Shown here: positions 1 to 7,745 of the stretch, piece by piece
Numbering within the stretch: the first letter of the stretch is position 1
How the letters are laid out: every line of letters begins with the position of its first letter
From: JAYRGC01 sp041908065
Lineage (GTDB): Bacteria; Pseudomonadota; Alphaproteobacteria; UBA9219
Direction: 5' to 3'
Assembly: GCA_041908065.1 (NCBI GenBank)
Contig: JAYRGC010000002.1
Location: 1-39,982, forward strand
DNA: 39,982 nucleotides
Made by a program: the position numbers and the translations under genes
The notes under the pieces: generated by a model
What the model was told of the DNA's origin: nothing
The model's database searches: none
What the model saw: only the letters and a program-made list of their open reading frames with translations

Positions 1-144
1 GAGCCTGTTTAGAATCTTGTTCCGCTGCGGCGAAAATCTAGCTTTTTCAAACTTTCGCGCGCAGCGTACATAAAGGTACGTGAGCAGCGAAAGTTTGAAA
101 AAGCCCGATTTGCAGCCCAGCGCAGCGAGATTATAAACAGGCTC
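1..144. repeat. 144-bp near-perfect palindromic element (MITE-like)
   Basis: The whole segment is symmetric about position 72.5. The outer arms GAGCCTGTTTAGAATCT (1-17) and its complement (128-144) match at 16 of 17 positions. Inner arms GCTTTTTCAAACTTTCGC (41-58) and 87-104 are perfectly complementary, as are CGTAC (65-69) and GTACG (76-80) around a 6-base loop. No reading frame of note is inside. It looks like a small non-autonomous palindromic insertion or a long-stem RNA/DNA hairpin; the outer 17 bases resemble insertion-sequence ends, but no transposase is present. It may extend no further, because symmetry ends exactly at base 1, though the window starts there too. Confidence 0.75.
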
Positions 145-179
145 TGAGAGCTTGCCCCGCAACAGCGATCGGATGCCTA

Positions 180-1778
180 ATGCTAACGAAGAAACAGAGG
201 GATCTGCTCCTGCTTATAAACGAACGCGTTTCCGAGAACGGCGTTCCCCCTTCATTCGACGAAATGAAGGTGGCTATGGGGGTAAAATCCAAATCCGGCA
301 TTCACCGCATAATCGGCATCCTTGAGGAGCGCGGCTTCATCAAGCGGCTTCCGCATCGAGCGCGGGCGTTGGAAGTCATCCGCCTGCCCGACGGCGGAGC
401 ATCGCCGCTGCAACGCCGCGCCCCCGCCCCTCTTGCCGCGCCGGCTCCGCATTTGCCCAACCCCAAAGCCGCCGCGAACAAAAGGCAAGAAAACGAACGC
501 CGTCGCGGCCATGGCCGCCGCGTCGAGGACGCGACCGCGCCGGATTTCCGCGATCTGACCGACAACGCGGTGCAAGGAATTCTGGTTCACAGCAATTTCC
601 GCCCTCTTTACGCCAACGCCGCCTTGGCCAAGCTGTTCGGATACGACGCCCCCTCCGACATCATGAACATGCCGCTGGTGCGCCCTCTCATCCCGCCGGA
701 CATGTGGGCGCAAGTGGAAGAGGACTACAACGACCTAGTGCGCGGACTGAAAAAGCCCGCCATCACCCGCGTTCGCGGCCTGAAGCGCGACGGCTCCGAG
801 ATATGGCTGGCGATAACCGAACGCCTGATAGAAGACTGGCACGGGGCGCGGGCGGTGCAGATAAACGCCTTCGACATCACCGAGCGCATGGCCGCCGAAC
901 AATCGCTTTTGGAAAGCGAGCACCGGATGCGGGCTATGCTGGAAATCCTGCCGGTTCCCATCTACATCGCTAGGCTGGACGACGCCAAGCTGTTGTTCGT
1001 CAACCGCAAGACCTGCCTTTTGCTCCAACAAGGCGCAGGACAGCTGTTGCGCTGCAAATCGTCAGACTTCTTCGTATCCCCTCAGGATCGCGAAAACCTG
1101 CGATCGCTTTTGGAAACGCTGCACGACATCCGCGACGTGGAGGTGAACATGCGCACATCCCATGGCCGCGAGTTCGTGGCCGAGCTGGCGGCCATCAAGA
1201 TGGACTACGGCGGCGAACCGGCGGTTTTGGTCGCGCTTAACGACATTTCGCAGCGCAAGCAGCTGGAGGCCGAATTGTTCCAGCAAGCCAACACCGACGC
1301 GCTGACCGGCATCAGCAACCGCCGCTGCTTCATGTCCCAAGCCGAGCAGGAAATGCGCCGCGCCCAGCGTTTCGGCCGCGCCTTGTCGGTGATGATGATC
1401 GACCTAGACAATTTCAAACCCATCAACGACAGCCTAGGCCACGCCATCGGCGACGTGGTTTTGCAAGGCGTCGTCAAGACCGCCTTGGAAAGCCTGCGCC
1501 AGTCCGACGTCATGGGTAGGTTGGGCGGAGAGGAATTCGCGGTTCTCTTGCCGGAAACCGGAATAGCGGCTGCGATGGACGTGGCCAACCGCTTGCGGGC
1601 GCATGTGTCGAGCAAGCCCATAGTCACCGTCAAGGAAGCGATAAACTGCACCGTAAGCGTGGGGGTGGCGCAGCTGAACGGCGACGACTCCTCGATAGAC
1701 GACCTCTTGCGCCGCGCCGACGAAGCCATGTACCGCGCCAAACGCGGCGGACGCAACCGCGTGGAGATCGGCGAATGA
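180..1778 (+). CDS. LexA-type DNA-binding domain fused to PAS-PAS-GGDEF (diguanylate cyclase)
   Basis: 532 residues. Residues 1-70 read as an alphaproteobacterial LexA N-terminal winged helix-turn-helix (GVPPSFDEM, KSKSGIHRII, LEERGFIKRLPHRARALEV). Instead of the LexA S24 autoprotease domain there is a basic, Pro/Ala-rich linker (71-120), two PAS domains (about 125-235 and 245-357), and a GGDEF domain (about 365-532). The GGDEF active site is GGEEF (449-453) and the inhibitory I-site RxxD is present at 440-443, so c-di-GMP synthesis with product feedback is predicted. There is no signal peptide or membrane segment, so it is probably cytoplasmic. Expected DNA target, by analogy with alphaproteobacterial LexA, is GTTC-N7-GTTC; no such site is visible just upstream of this gene. 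The ATG has only a weak GGA before it. The stop overlaps the next start by ATGA. Domain calls are firm; DNA binding and enzymatic activity are inference. Confidence 0.93.
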   Translation: MLTKKQRDLLLLINERVSENGVPPSFDEMKVAMGVKSKSGIHRIIGILEERGFIKRLPHRARALEVIRLPDGGASPLQRRAPAPLAAPAPHLPNPKAAANKRQENERRRGHGRRVEDATAPDFRDLTDNAVQGILVHSNFRPLYANAALAKLFGYDAPSDIMNMPLVRPLIPPDMWAQVEEDYNDLVRGLKKPAITRVRGLKRDGSEIWLAITERLIEDWHGARAVQINAFDITERMAAEQSLLESEHRMRAMLEILPVPIYIARLDDAKLLFVNRKTCLLLQQGAGQLLRCKSSDFFVSPQDRENLRSLLETLHDIRDVEVNMRTSHGREFVAELAAIKMDYGGEPAVLVALNDISQRKQLEAELFQQANTDALTGISNRRCFMSQAEQEMRRAQRFGRALSVMMIDLDNFKPINDSLGHAIGDVVLQGVVKTALESLRQSDVMGRLGGEEFAVLLPETGIAAAMDVANRLRAHVSSKPIVTVKEAINCTVSVGVAQLNGDDSSIDDLLRRADEAMYRAKRGGRNRVEIGE

Positions 1779-2677
1779 CCGAACACGAACAACATCACTT
1801 CCGCGCCATGATGCTGGCTTTGCTGGCCTTCGCCATATGGACAATAAGCGACGCTCTGATAAAGCTGTGCGGAATGTCCGGCGTTCCCATGTCGCATACA
1901 GTGCTGCTGTTCAGCGTTTCCGGAGCCGCCACCATCGCCGCCATGGCGGCGTGGAGAGGAAGAGCGAACAGGCTGAAGCCGCGACGGTTGGCGGCCGAGA
2001 CCGCGCGCGGATTGATATTGACGGTCTTGGGCTGCGCCAACTTCATCGCCTTTACCAACCTGCCGTTGACGCTCACCTACACGGTCATATTCTTCGCCCC
2101 GATGCCGATAGCGTTGTTGGCGGCGGCGTTCATGCGCGAACACGTAACCACACGGCACTGGATGGCGACGATTATCGGCTTCTCCGGAGTGCTTTTGGCC
2201 ATAAATCCCGCTGAAATCGACCTGAACGACGGCAAGCTGGCCGGATACATAGCCTTGCCGTTTTGCCTCGTGTTCTACGTCGCCAACATGCTGATGACGC
2301 GGCTAGCCGGACGCTCCGACGACAGCAGCGAAAGCATGGCGTTCTACCCCCAAACGGTGCGCGCTGCGGTGCTGTTGCCGGTCATGGTTGCCTATTACGA
2401 ACCGCTGCAAGCGTGGCAATGGCTGTGCATATCCGGCCTCGGCGTGCTAAGCGGCTTGGGCTGGCTGGCTCTCTCGGCGGCGATGAAAATGGCCCCGGTG
2501 GCGATGATTTCGCCGTTTCAGTATTCGCAGGTGGTAATCGGCGGATTGATTGGCTATATGGTTTGGGGAACCGTTCCGTCGTGGCATCTGGTGACCGGAG
2601 CCGCCGTCATCATAGCATCCGGCATCTACATGGCCAAGGGTGGCGACCGGCGGACGCTAAGAACCCGCGTTGGATAA
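1775..2677 (+). CDS. DMT-superfamily transporter (EamA family)
   Basis: 300 residues, strongly hydrophobic, with about ten predicted membrane segments arranged as two EamA-type five-helix halves; the second half contains the typical PVAMISPFQYSQVVIGGLIGY stretch near residues 240-260. This family exports or exchanges small metabolites at the inner membrane, but the substrate cannot be told from sequence. Start ATG overlaps the stop of the LexA-head cyclase by four bases (ATGA), and tatD follows after six bases, so the genes are probably co-transcribed. The co-transcription does not by itself imply shared function; tatD and the MBL gene that follow are a common housekeeping pair. Confidence 0.9.
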   Translation: MTEHEQHHFRAMMLALLAFAIWTISDALIKLCGMSGVPMSHTVLLFSVSGAATIAAMAAWRGRANRLKPRRLAAETARGLILTVLGCANFIAFTNLPLTLTYTVIFFAPMPIALLAAAFMREHVTTRHWMATIIGFSGVLLAINPAEIDLNDGKLAGYIALPFCLVFYVANMLMTRLAGRSDDSSESMAFYPQTVRAAVLLPVMVAYYEPLQAWQWLCISGLGVLSGLGWLALSAAMKMAPVAMISPFQYSQVVIGGLIGYMVWGTVPSWHLVTGAAVIIASGIYMAKGGDRRTLRTRVG

Positions 2678-2683
2678 AAACCG

Positions 2684-3469
2684 ATGTTAATCGACAGCCA
2701 TTGCCATCTTGATTTCCCCGAATGCGCCGCCGATATGGCCGGGGTCGTCGCTCGCGCCAAAAGCGCGGGCGTGGAATTGATGGTGAATATCTCGACCGCC
2801 ATGCGCGAATTTCCGGCCACTTTGGCCGTAGCGGAAAAATATCCCGAGGTATGGTGCAGCGTTGGCGTGCATCCCGAACATTGCGCCGACGCCGGAGAAA
2901 GCGTGGACGCGGCGCGGCTAGCCGATTTGGCGACGCATCCTCGGGTCGTAGGCATCGGCGAGACCGGACTTGACTACCACTACGAAGGTCCGCCGCATGA
3001 AATCCAAAAAACCGCTTTCCGCGAGCATCTTGCGGCGGCGGCGCAAAGCAACCTGCCCGTGATAATCCACAGCCGCGAGGCCGAGGACGATACCGCCCAA
3101 ATGCTGCGCCAAGCGCATCGGGAAAGCGGCGGCAAGCTGACCGGACTCTTGCACTGCTTCAGCTCCCATCGCCGCTTGGCCGAAGCCGCGCTGGAGATCG
3201 GCTTTTACGTTTCGTTTTCCGGCATCCTGACTTTCAAGAAATCAACCGAGCTGCGGGAAATCGCCCGAGCCATCCCCAAAGACAGGATCTTGGTCGAAAC
3301 CGACGCGCCGTTCCTCGCGCCCGAACCCTATCGCGGCAAGACTTGCGAACCCGCGCACGTCGTCCATACGGCAAGGAAATTGGCGGAAACCATAGGGGTG
3401 GAGGTCGGAGAAATCGAACGCCTCACCACCGAAAACTTTTTCCGGCTGTTCAAAAAGGCGAAGCTCTGA
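2684..3469 (+). CDS. tatD: TatD family metal-dependent deoxyribonuclease
   Basis: 261 residues, the usual length for TatD/YcfH hydrolases. An amidohydrolase-like TIM barrel is indicated by the metal ligands DSHCHLD (His6, His8), GETGLDYHY (Glu93), VIIHSRE (His129), LHCFS (His157) and ETDAPFLAPEPYRGK (Asp207). Members are 3'-5' DNA exonucleases acting in the cytoplasm; the alphaproteobacterial copy is often found beside metG and an MBL hydrolase, and here the MBL gene follows with an ATGA overlap. No metG is present upstream; the EamA transporter takes that place. Confidence 0.95.
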   Translation: MLIDSHCHLDFPECAADMAGVVARAKSAGVELMVNISTAMREFPATLAVAEKYPEVWCSVGVHPEHCADAGESVDAARLADLATHPRVVGIGETGLDYHYEGPPHEIQKTAFREHLAAAAQSNLPVIIHSREAEDDTAQMLRQAHRESGGKLTGLLHCFSSHRRLAEAALEIGFYVSFSGILTFKKSTELREIARAIPKDRILVETDAPFLAPEPYRGKTCEPAHVVHTARKLAETIGVEVGEIERLTTENFFRLFKKAKL

Positions 3470-4272
3470 TGAAAGTCACCATTCTTGGCTGCGGCAGTTC
3501 CGGCGGAGTTCCGGTGGCGGGTGGATTTCCCGACAGCTCCACACCAAACGGCGACTGGGGCGCGTGCGATCCCTCCAATCCTCGCAACCGCCGCCGCCGC
3601 GCCTCGATACTGGTCGAGGAAGGCCCGACCTCGCTGTTGGTCGACACCACGCCCGATTTAAGGGAACAGCTTTTGTCGCGCTCGGTGCGGCGGTTGAACG
3701 CCGTGTTCTATACCCACGCCCATGCCGATCACTGCCACGGCATCGACGATCTACGCGGCATAAATTTCTGCATGGAAAAGGCCATCCCCGCCTATTCCAG
3801 CGAAGAAACCATGAACGAATTAAAGCAACGCTTCGCCTACGCTTTTCGGGGGCCGTCCGAAAACGGGAAGTTCTATCGTCCGTCGCTCATCGCCCATACG
3901 CTCGACGGCGACGCCTCGACTCCGGCGGAGGTGGGAAGCGTAACCGTAGTTCCCTTCACGCAGAACCACGGCAACATGCCGTCGCTGGGGCTTCGCTTCG
4001 GCGACTTCGCCTATAGCACCGACGTGTGGCGGCTTAACGCCCATGCCTTCGACGTACTTAAAGGCGTCAAGGTTTGGATGGTGGACTGTATGCGGGAAAG
4101 ACCGCATCCTACCCATTCTCACCTTGAACAAACGCTCGAATGGATAGCGCGGGTTTCTCCCGAACGCGCGTGGCTGACCCACATGGATCAAAGCATGGAC
4201 TACGCCTCCTTGCTAAAGAAACTCCCCCCCAACGTAGAACCGGCCTACGACGGGCTGGAAATATCGCTCTGA
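3469..4272 (+). CDS. MBL-fold metallo-hydrolase (PhnP-like)
   Basis: 267 residues from the ATG that overlaps the tatD stop; the open frame extends further upstream but those residues lie inside tatD in another frame and are not conserved. The metallo-beta-lactamase metal site HAHADH is at residues 83-88, followed by GIDDLR, the pattern of PhnP/tRNase Z-like phosphodiesterases. The N terminus KVTILGCGSSGGVP is also typical. Relatives cleave cyclic phosphodiesters; the physiological substrate of this tatD-linked branch is not known to me. It is the last gene of the run starting at 180. The next 82 bases carry a possible CtrA-like half-site pair before usg. Confidence 0.92.
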   Translation: MKVTILGCGSSGGVPVAGGFPDSSTPNGDWGACDPSNPRNRRRRASILVEEGPTSLLVDTTPDLREQLLSRSVRRLNAVFYTHAHADHCHGIDDLRGINFCMEKAIPAYSSEETMNELKQRFAYAFRGPSENGKFYRPSLIAHTLDGDASTPAEVGSVTVVPFTQNHGNMPSLGLRFGDFAYSTDVWRLNAHAFDVLKGVKVWMVDCMRERPHPTHSHLEQTLEWIARVSPERAWLTHMDQSMDYASLLKKLPPNVEPAYDGLEISL

Positions 4273-4282
4273 GAGCCATTTA

Positions 4283-4297
4283 TTAACCAATTATTAC
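4283..4297. promoter_or_regulatory. Possible CtrA-like site upstream of usg
   Basis: TTAA at 4283-4286 and TTAC at 4294-4297 are separated by seven bases, one mismatch from the CtrA consensus TTAA-N7-TTAA. It lies 58 bases before the usg start in an AT-rich gap. Degenerate sites like this arise by chance, so this is only suggestive. Confidence 0.25.
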
Positions 4298-4354
4298 GAT
4301 TACCATGAGACAATGGCCGATATGCGCGCGTGACATCTGCGGAGGCGGTGTCTT

Positions 4355-4675
4355 ATGTCCCATGAAGGCCATTTCGACGGTTTCAACGGCGGCTTGAACA
4401 ATGGCAAAGCCGGAAGCTGGATAGCGAAGCGGCTGCTCGACTACCGCCTGACCACCGCCGAAATAACCTATCATATCCCCGATTATCCCAATCTTTTACA
4501 AACCTATGTCTGGCAGGAATTGGATATAGCTCCGCGTTTTCCTAATCTGCTTCGCTTCTTGAATTTCTGGGAGGCGAGGCTCGAAGGACGACTCCACGCC
4601 GTAAAAGTGGCGCACCAGTCGCTGATAAAACCTGAAGAATTGCGTTACGCCGGCGGCGAATTTTTAATCCAATAA
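4355..4675 (+). CDS. usg: Usg family protein (function unknown)
   Basis: 106 residues. The core LTTAEITYHIPDYPNLLQTY, followed by a VWQ, PRFPNLLRFL and VAHQSLIKP, is diagnostic of the small alphaproteobacterial Usg family, originally noted near tryptophan genes and sometimes annotated, without proof, as linked to phosphoribosylanthranilate isomerase. The first 30 or so residues are a poorly conserved Gly-rich extension. A good Shine-Dalgarno GGAGG lies about 10 bases before the ATG. Here it is a single gene between the MBL hydrolase and ftsZ, not beside any trp gene. The cellular role is not established. Confidence 0.88.
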   Translation: MSHEGHFDGFNGGLNNGKAGSWIAKRLLDYRLTTAEITYHIPDYPNLLQTYVWQELDIAPRFPNLLRFLNFWEARLEGRLHAVKVAHQSLIKPEELRYAGGEFLIQ

Positions 4676-4790
4676 CACCAGACTTAATGTGATGGTTTAA
4701 GATGGCGATGCAACTTGTTGCCCTCCCGCGCCAATCGTCTTTTTCCGGCTGAAAACGGCAAAAATTCGTGTCATCTCAACAGGTTTTGGC

Positions 4791-4807
4791 TTGCGCGAAT
4801 CGCGCAA
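4791..4807. promoter_or_regulatory. 17-bp palindrome centred on a GANTC site, upstream of ftsZ
   Basis: TTGCGCGAATCGCGCAA is a perfect inverted repeat with 8-bp arms around one central base, and its middle five bases GAATC (4797-4801) are a CcrM methylation target. It lies 55 bases before the ftsZ start. In Caulobacter the ftsZ promoter is activated by CcrM methylation, and ccrM is encoded in this window, so a methylation-sensitive operator is a reasonable inference. Confidence 0.5.
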
Positions 4808-4861
4808 AAGCCCATTATGCCTCTAGTGTTGAGAACGCGCTTTTTCTGCAGGAGGCGGGGC

Positions 4862-6814
4862 ATGATAAATTTGTCGATAGCGGAACCTGAGAGTCTTTTG
4901 CGTCCGCGCATTTGCGTCGTCGGCGTCGGCGGCGCGGGCGGCAACGCCATCAATAACATGATCCGTTCCGGACTTGAGGGTTGCGATTTCGTCGCCGCCA
5001 ACACCGATGCTCAAGCATTGGGAATGTCGCTAGCTCCGCGCAAGATACAGCTGGGAACTAACCTGTCGCGCGGCCTCGGCGCAGGCTCCCGACCGGAAAT
5101 AGGCCGCGCCGCCGCCGAAGAGCAGATGGACGACATCATCGCCTTGCTCGAAGGCTCCGACATGCTGTTCGTAACCGCCGGAATGGGCGGTGGAACCGGA
5201 ACCGGAGCCGCGCCCGTCGTGGCTCGCGCAGCTAGGGAAAGCGGGATTTTGACCGTCGGCGTAGTCACCAAGCCGTTCCATTTCGAAGGCAACCACCGCA
5301 TGCGCCAAGCGGAATCCGGCATCGCCGATCTGCAACAATACGTCGACACCCTGATCGTCATCCCCAATCAAAATCTTTTCCGCATCGCCAACGAAAGGAC
5401 AACTTTCGCCGAAGCCTTCCGCCTCGCCGACGAAGTTCTGAACTGCGGCGTGCGCGGCATAACCGATTTGATGGTCATGCCCGGGTTCATGAACCTCGAC
5501 TTCGCCGACGTTAAAACCGTGATGGGCGAAATGGGCAAGGCCATGATGGGAACCGGCGAAGCCGAAGGCGAAGGACGCGCCGTCCGCGCCGCCGAAGCCG
5601 CGATTTCCAATCCCCTGCTCGACGACGTTTCCATGCGCGGCGCGCGCGGCGTGTTGATCAACGTGACCGGCGGCATGGACATGACGCTGTTCGAAATGGA
5701 TCTGGCCGCCAACCGCATCCGCGAAGAAGTGGATCCCGACGCTCAGATAAAGGTCGGCTCCACGCTGTGCGAGGAACTGAACGGCAGAATCCGCGTCTCC
5801 GTCATCGCCACCGGCATCGACGCCGCCTTGGCCGAGCAGGAAAAAATTCGCATCGCGGCGGCTAGCGGCGGCTCCGGCGGGCGCGCCTCGGCGCAAGTCT
5901 CGAACCAAACCGCTACGCCACGTCAACAGGCGCAGCCATCCGCATCCGCGCAACCCCAAATCCAACAGCAGCAGTTCCAACAACAACCGCAGCAACAACC
6001 CCAACCCCAGCAATCCGCGCCGCAGGTTCAGGCGCAGGTGCAAGCGCAGTCCCAAACGCAAGCCCAGCAGCCGACTTATTCGCGGATGGAAGCCCCTTCC
6101 GCGCCTCCGGCTGAAACGCGGCAACCGCCGGAAGAGGTTGTGACTTCCGAACCGATCGCTCCGATAACCGTCCAACCGGTTCTGGCTCCGGCGCAATCGC
6201 AGCCCGTCAAAGCCGCCACGTCCAGCGTATCGGCTCCATATTTCTCGGTTCCGGTGTCGGCCAACCCGCAGGCGATGCAACAATCGGCAACGGCGCAGCC
6301 GCAATCACAGCAATCGGCTCAGCAGTTTTCTCAATCGAGGGCGGCTCAACAGCCCCAGCCGCAAGCTGGTTTCTACGTTCGCCCGCAACAGCCCCAGCAA
6401 ACCGTGCAGCCTCGGGTGCAACCGTCCGCGCCGCCGCAACAACCAAAGAGCGTTGAGCCGCGAGCTGTCGCCGCCGCCTCTGAAATGTCGTCCACAAGCG
6501 GCAACGGCCTGCCGCGCTCAGGCGAAGTCCGCATGACCCAGCTTACCTCGGCTCCGGCGCAAGCCCCGGCCAGCGCGTCTTCAGGAACCAACATCAACCG
6601 CAGATCGCAATCGCTGTTCACGCGGATCACCGGCTTCGGCATGGTGCGGCAATCATCGATGCAGGAAGAAGACGAGATTATGGACGAAGCGGAACAACAA
6701 AGAGCCGCATCGGCCAAACTGGGCGTCGATCCTTCCGACAGGCCGATAATATCGGGCGAAACTACGGAATCGATGGAAATACCCGCCTTCCTGCGCCGTC
6801 AGACCAATCACTGA
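4862..6814 (+). CDS. ftsZ: Cell division GTPase FtsZ
   Basis: 650 residues from the ATG preceded by AGGAGGCGGGG; the frame is open further upstream, but that extension is not FtsZ-like. The tubulin-like GTPase domain spans about 14-325, with GGGTGTGAAPV at 109-119 and the T7 loop NLDFADV at 211-217. A very long Gln/Pro/Ala-rich linker runs from about 335 to 575 and is clearly larger than in E. coli FtsZ (383 residues in total). Then come a conserved SLFTRITGFG block (583-592), LGVDPSDRP (620-628) and the C-terminal partner-binding peptide MEIPAFLRRQTN. It forms the cytokinetic Z-ring at the inner membrane. No ftsA or ftsQ is adjacent upstream, so ftsZ is separated from the usual division cluster, at least on this side. 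Confidence 0.97.
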   Translation: MINLSIAEPESLLRPRICVVGVGGAGGNAINNMIRSGLEGCDFVAANTDAQALGMSLAPRKIQLGTNLSRGLGAGSRPEIGRAAAEEQMDDIIALLEGSDMLFVTAGMGGGTGTGAAPVVARAARESGILTVGVVTKPFHFEGNHRMRQAESGIADLQQYVDTLIVIPNQNLFRIANERTTFAEAFRLADEVLNCGVRGITDLMVMPGFMNLDFADVKTVMGEMGKAMMGTGEAEGEGRAVRAAEAAISNPLLDDVSMRGARGVLINVTGGMDMTLFEMDLAANRIREEVDPDAQIKVGSTLCEELNGRIRVSVIATGIDAALAEQEKIRIAAASGGSGGRASAQVSNQTATPRQQAQPSASAQPQIQQQQFQQQPQQQPQPQQSAPQVQAQVQAQSQTQAQQPTYSRMEAPSAPPAETRQPPEEVVTSEPIAPITVQPVLAPAQSQPVKAATSSVSAPYFSVPVSANPQAMQQSATAQPQSQQSAQQFSQSRAAQQPQPQAGFYVRPQQPQQTVQPRVQPSAPPQQPKSVEPRAVAAASEMSSTSGNGLPRSGEVRMTQLTSAPAQAPASASSGTNINRRSQSLFTRITGFGMVRQSSMQEEDEIMDEAEQQRAASAKLGVDPSDRPIISGETTESMEIPAFLRRQTNH

Positions 6815-7076
6815 CGACCGCTTAGGCTCCTTCGCCGCCGCGCCACGTGGTTTTTGCGTTCCACGAATCTCGTGTTCCCTGAGCTTGTCGAAGGGAACTT
6901 ACGCGACCAACATCCGGCAATCCACACGCGGTCGCTTCGGCCAGCGTTTCTCGTGTCCCGCCGTACCCTTCGACAAGCTCAGGGCACGGCTGCTTGGTCT
7001 CTCAACTTAAAACACGGCGTCCATTCCACTCAATTCAGCGAGTAAGGTGGGCTATGCAAGATGTCTACTTACGCAA
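6815..7076. other. Intergenic region between convergent ftsZ and trmB
   Basis: This 262-base gap holds the inverted pair of CCTGAGCTTGTCGAAGG repeats described separately. A 63-codon frame at 6854-7045 runs through the repeats and has no recognisable protein or ribosome binding site, so I regard it as non-coding. No classical T-tract terminator is visible for either gene; the repeat stem may serve that purpose. Confidence 0.6.
6877..6984. repeat. Inverted REP-like pair CCCTGAGCTTGTCGAAGGG
   Basis: The 19-base unit occurs at 6877-6895 and as its exact reverse complement at 6966-6984, so the region can fold into a long stem with a loop of about 70 bases. This unit (CCTTCGACAAGCTCAGG) is, from general knowledge, a widespread dispersed repeat in many proteobacterial genomes, often found between convergent genes as here. 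Confidence 0.85.
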
Positions 7077-7745
7077 TCAAGACGCGGCGGCAACCCTTCG
7101 ATACCCGAAGTATTCGGGGATCCTTCCGGCGGCGCGGCCTTTTTGCTCGTAGCGGGTCGGCGTCCAATCCGAAGGCGGTTCCGTTCCGTTATAGATCTGC
7201 GCGAACAAAGGATGAGACGACATCTGCGCGCGCATCCAATCGGCCAAAGCCGCCACGTCGGTGGCCAAACGCAGCTCGCCGTCCGGCCTTATCGCCCGCG
7301 CCAACCGATCGAGATTCCGTCCGCCGACAAACCGCCTTTCGATATGGCGTTTCTTCGGCCACGGATCGGGAAACAGCACGAAGCACCGCCCCACGCTAGC
7401 TTCCGGCAAAGCGTCCAGCAGAACGCGAGCGTCCCCCGCGAATATCCGCACGTTGCCGAGGCTCCGGCTATCGACGTGATCCAACAATCCGGCCACGCCG
7501 TTGACGAACGGCTCGCAGCCGATGAAAGCGGTCGAAGGATGGTTCGCGGCTTGGGCGGCCAGATGCTCGCCGCCGCCGAACCCTACCTCCAGCCATAGAT
7601 CGTCCGGCGCAAAACCGAACAATTCCGATACTTCCATATTCTCTACGGCCCGTATTTCCATCCTCGGCAGCAGATCGCGCATCAACGCGCTTTTCCTCGC
7701 GTTCAAAGGGCGGCCTTTGTGCCTGCCGTAAAGCCGTTCAAGCAT
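7077..7745 (-). CDS. trmB: tRNA (guanine(46)-N7)-methyltransferase
   Basis: 222 residues from the ATG at 7745; a TTG nine bases upstream is a possible longer start. The SAM-binding motif LEVGFGGGEH and the family signature FPDPWPKKRH followed by RRF identify TrmB, which methylates G46 in the variable loop of tRNAs. The C terminus DWTPTRYEQKG is also typical. The start overlaps the end of ribF by eight bases, indicating a ribF-trmB transcript with translational coupling. It converges with ftsZ. Confidence 0.95.
   Translation of the reverse strand: MLERLYGRHKGRPLNARKSALMRDLLPRMEIRAVENMEVSELFGFAPDDLWLEVGFGGGEHLAAQAANHPSTAFIGCEPFVNGVAGLLDHVDSRSLGNVRIFAGDARVLLDALPEASVGRCFVLFPDPWPKKRHIERRFVGGRNLDRLARAIRPDGELRLATDVAALADWMRAQMSSHPLFAQIYNGTEPPSDWTPTRYEQKGRAAGRIPEYFGYRRVAAAS

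Noticed and set aside
145..179. SOS box for autoregulation of the LexA-head gene
   Set aside because: No GTTC-N7-GTTC or GAAC-N7-GAAC is present between the palindrome and the start codon.
4715..4861. Upstream extension of the ftsZ frame
   Set aside because: It covers the promoter palindrome, is not FtsZ-like, and a far better Shine-Dalgarno precedes the ATG at 4862.
6854..7045. 63-codon frame between ftsZ and trmB
   Set aside because: It consists largely of the dispersed inverted repeat and lacks a ribosome binding site.
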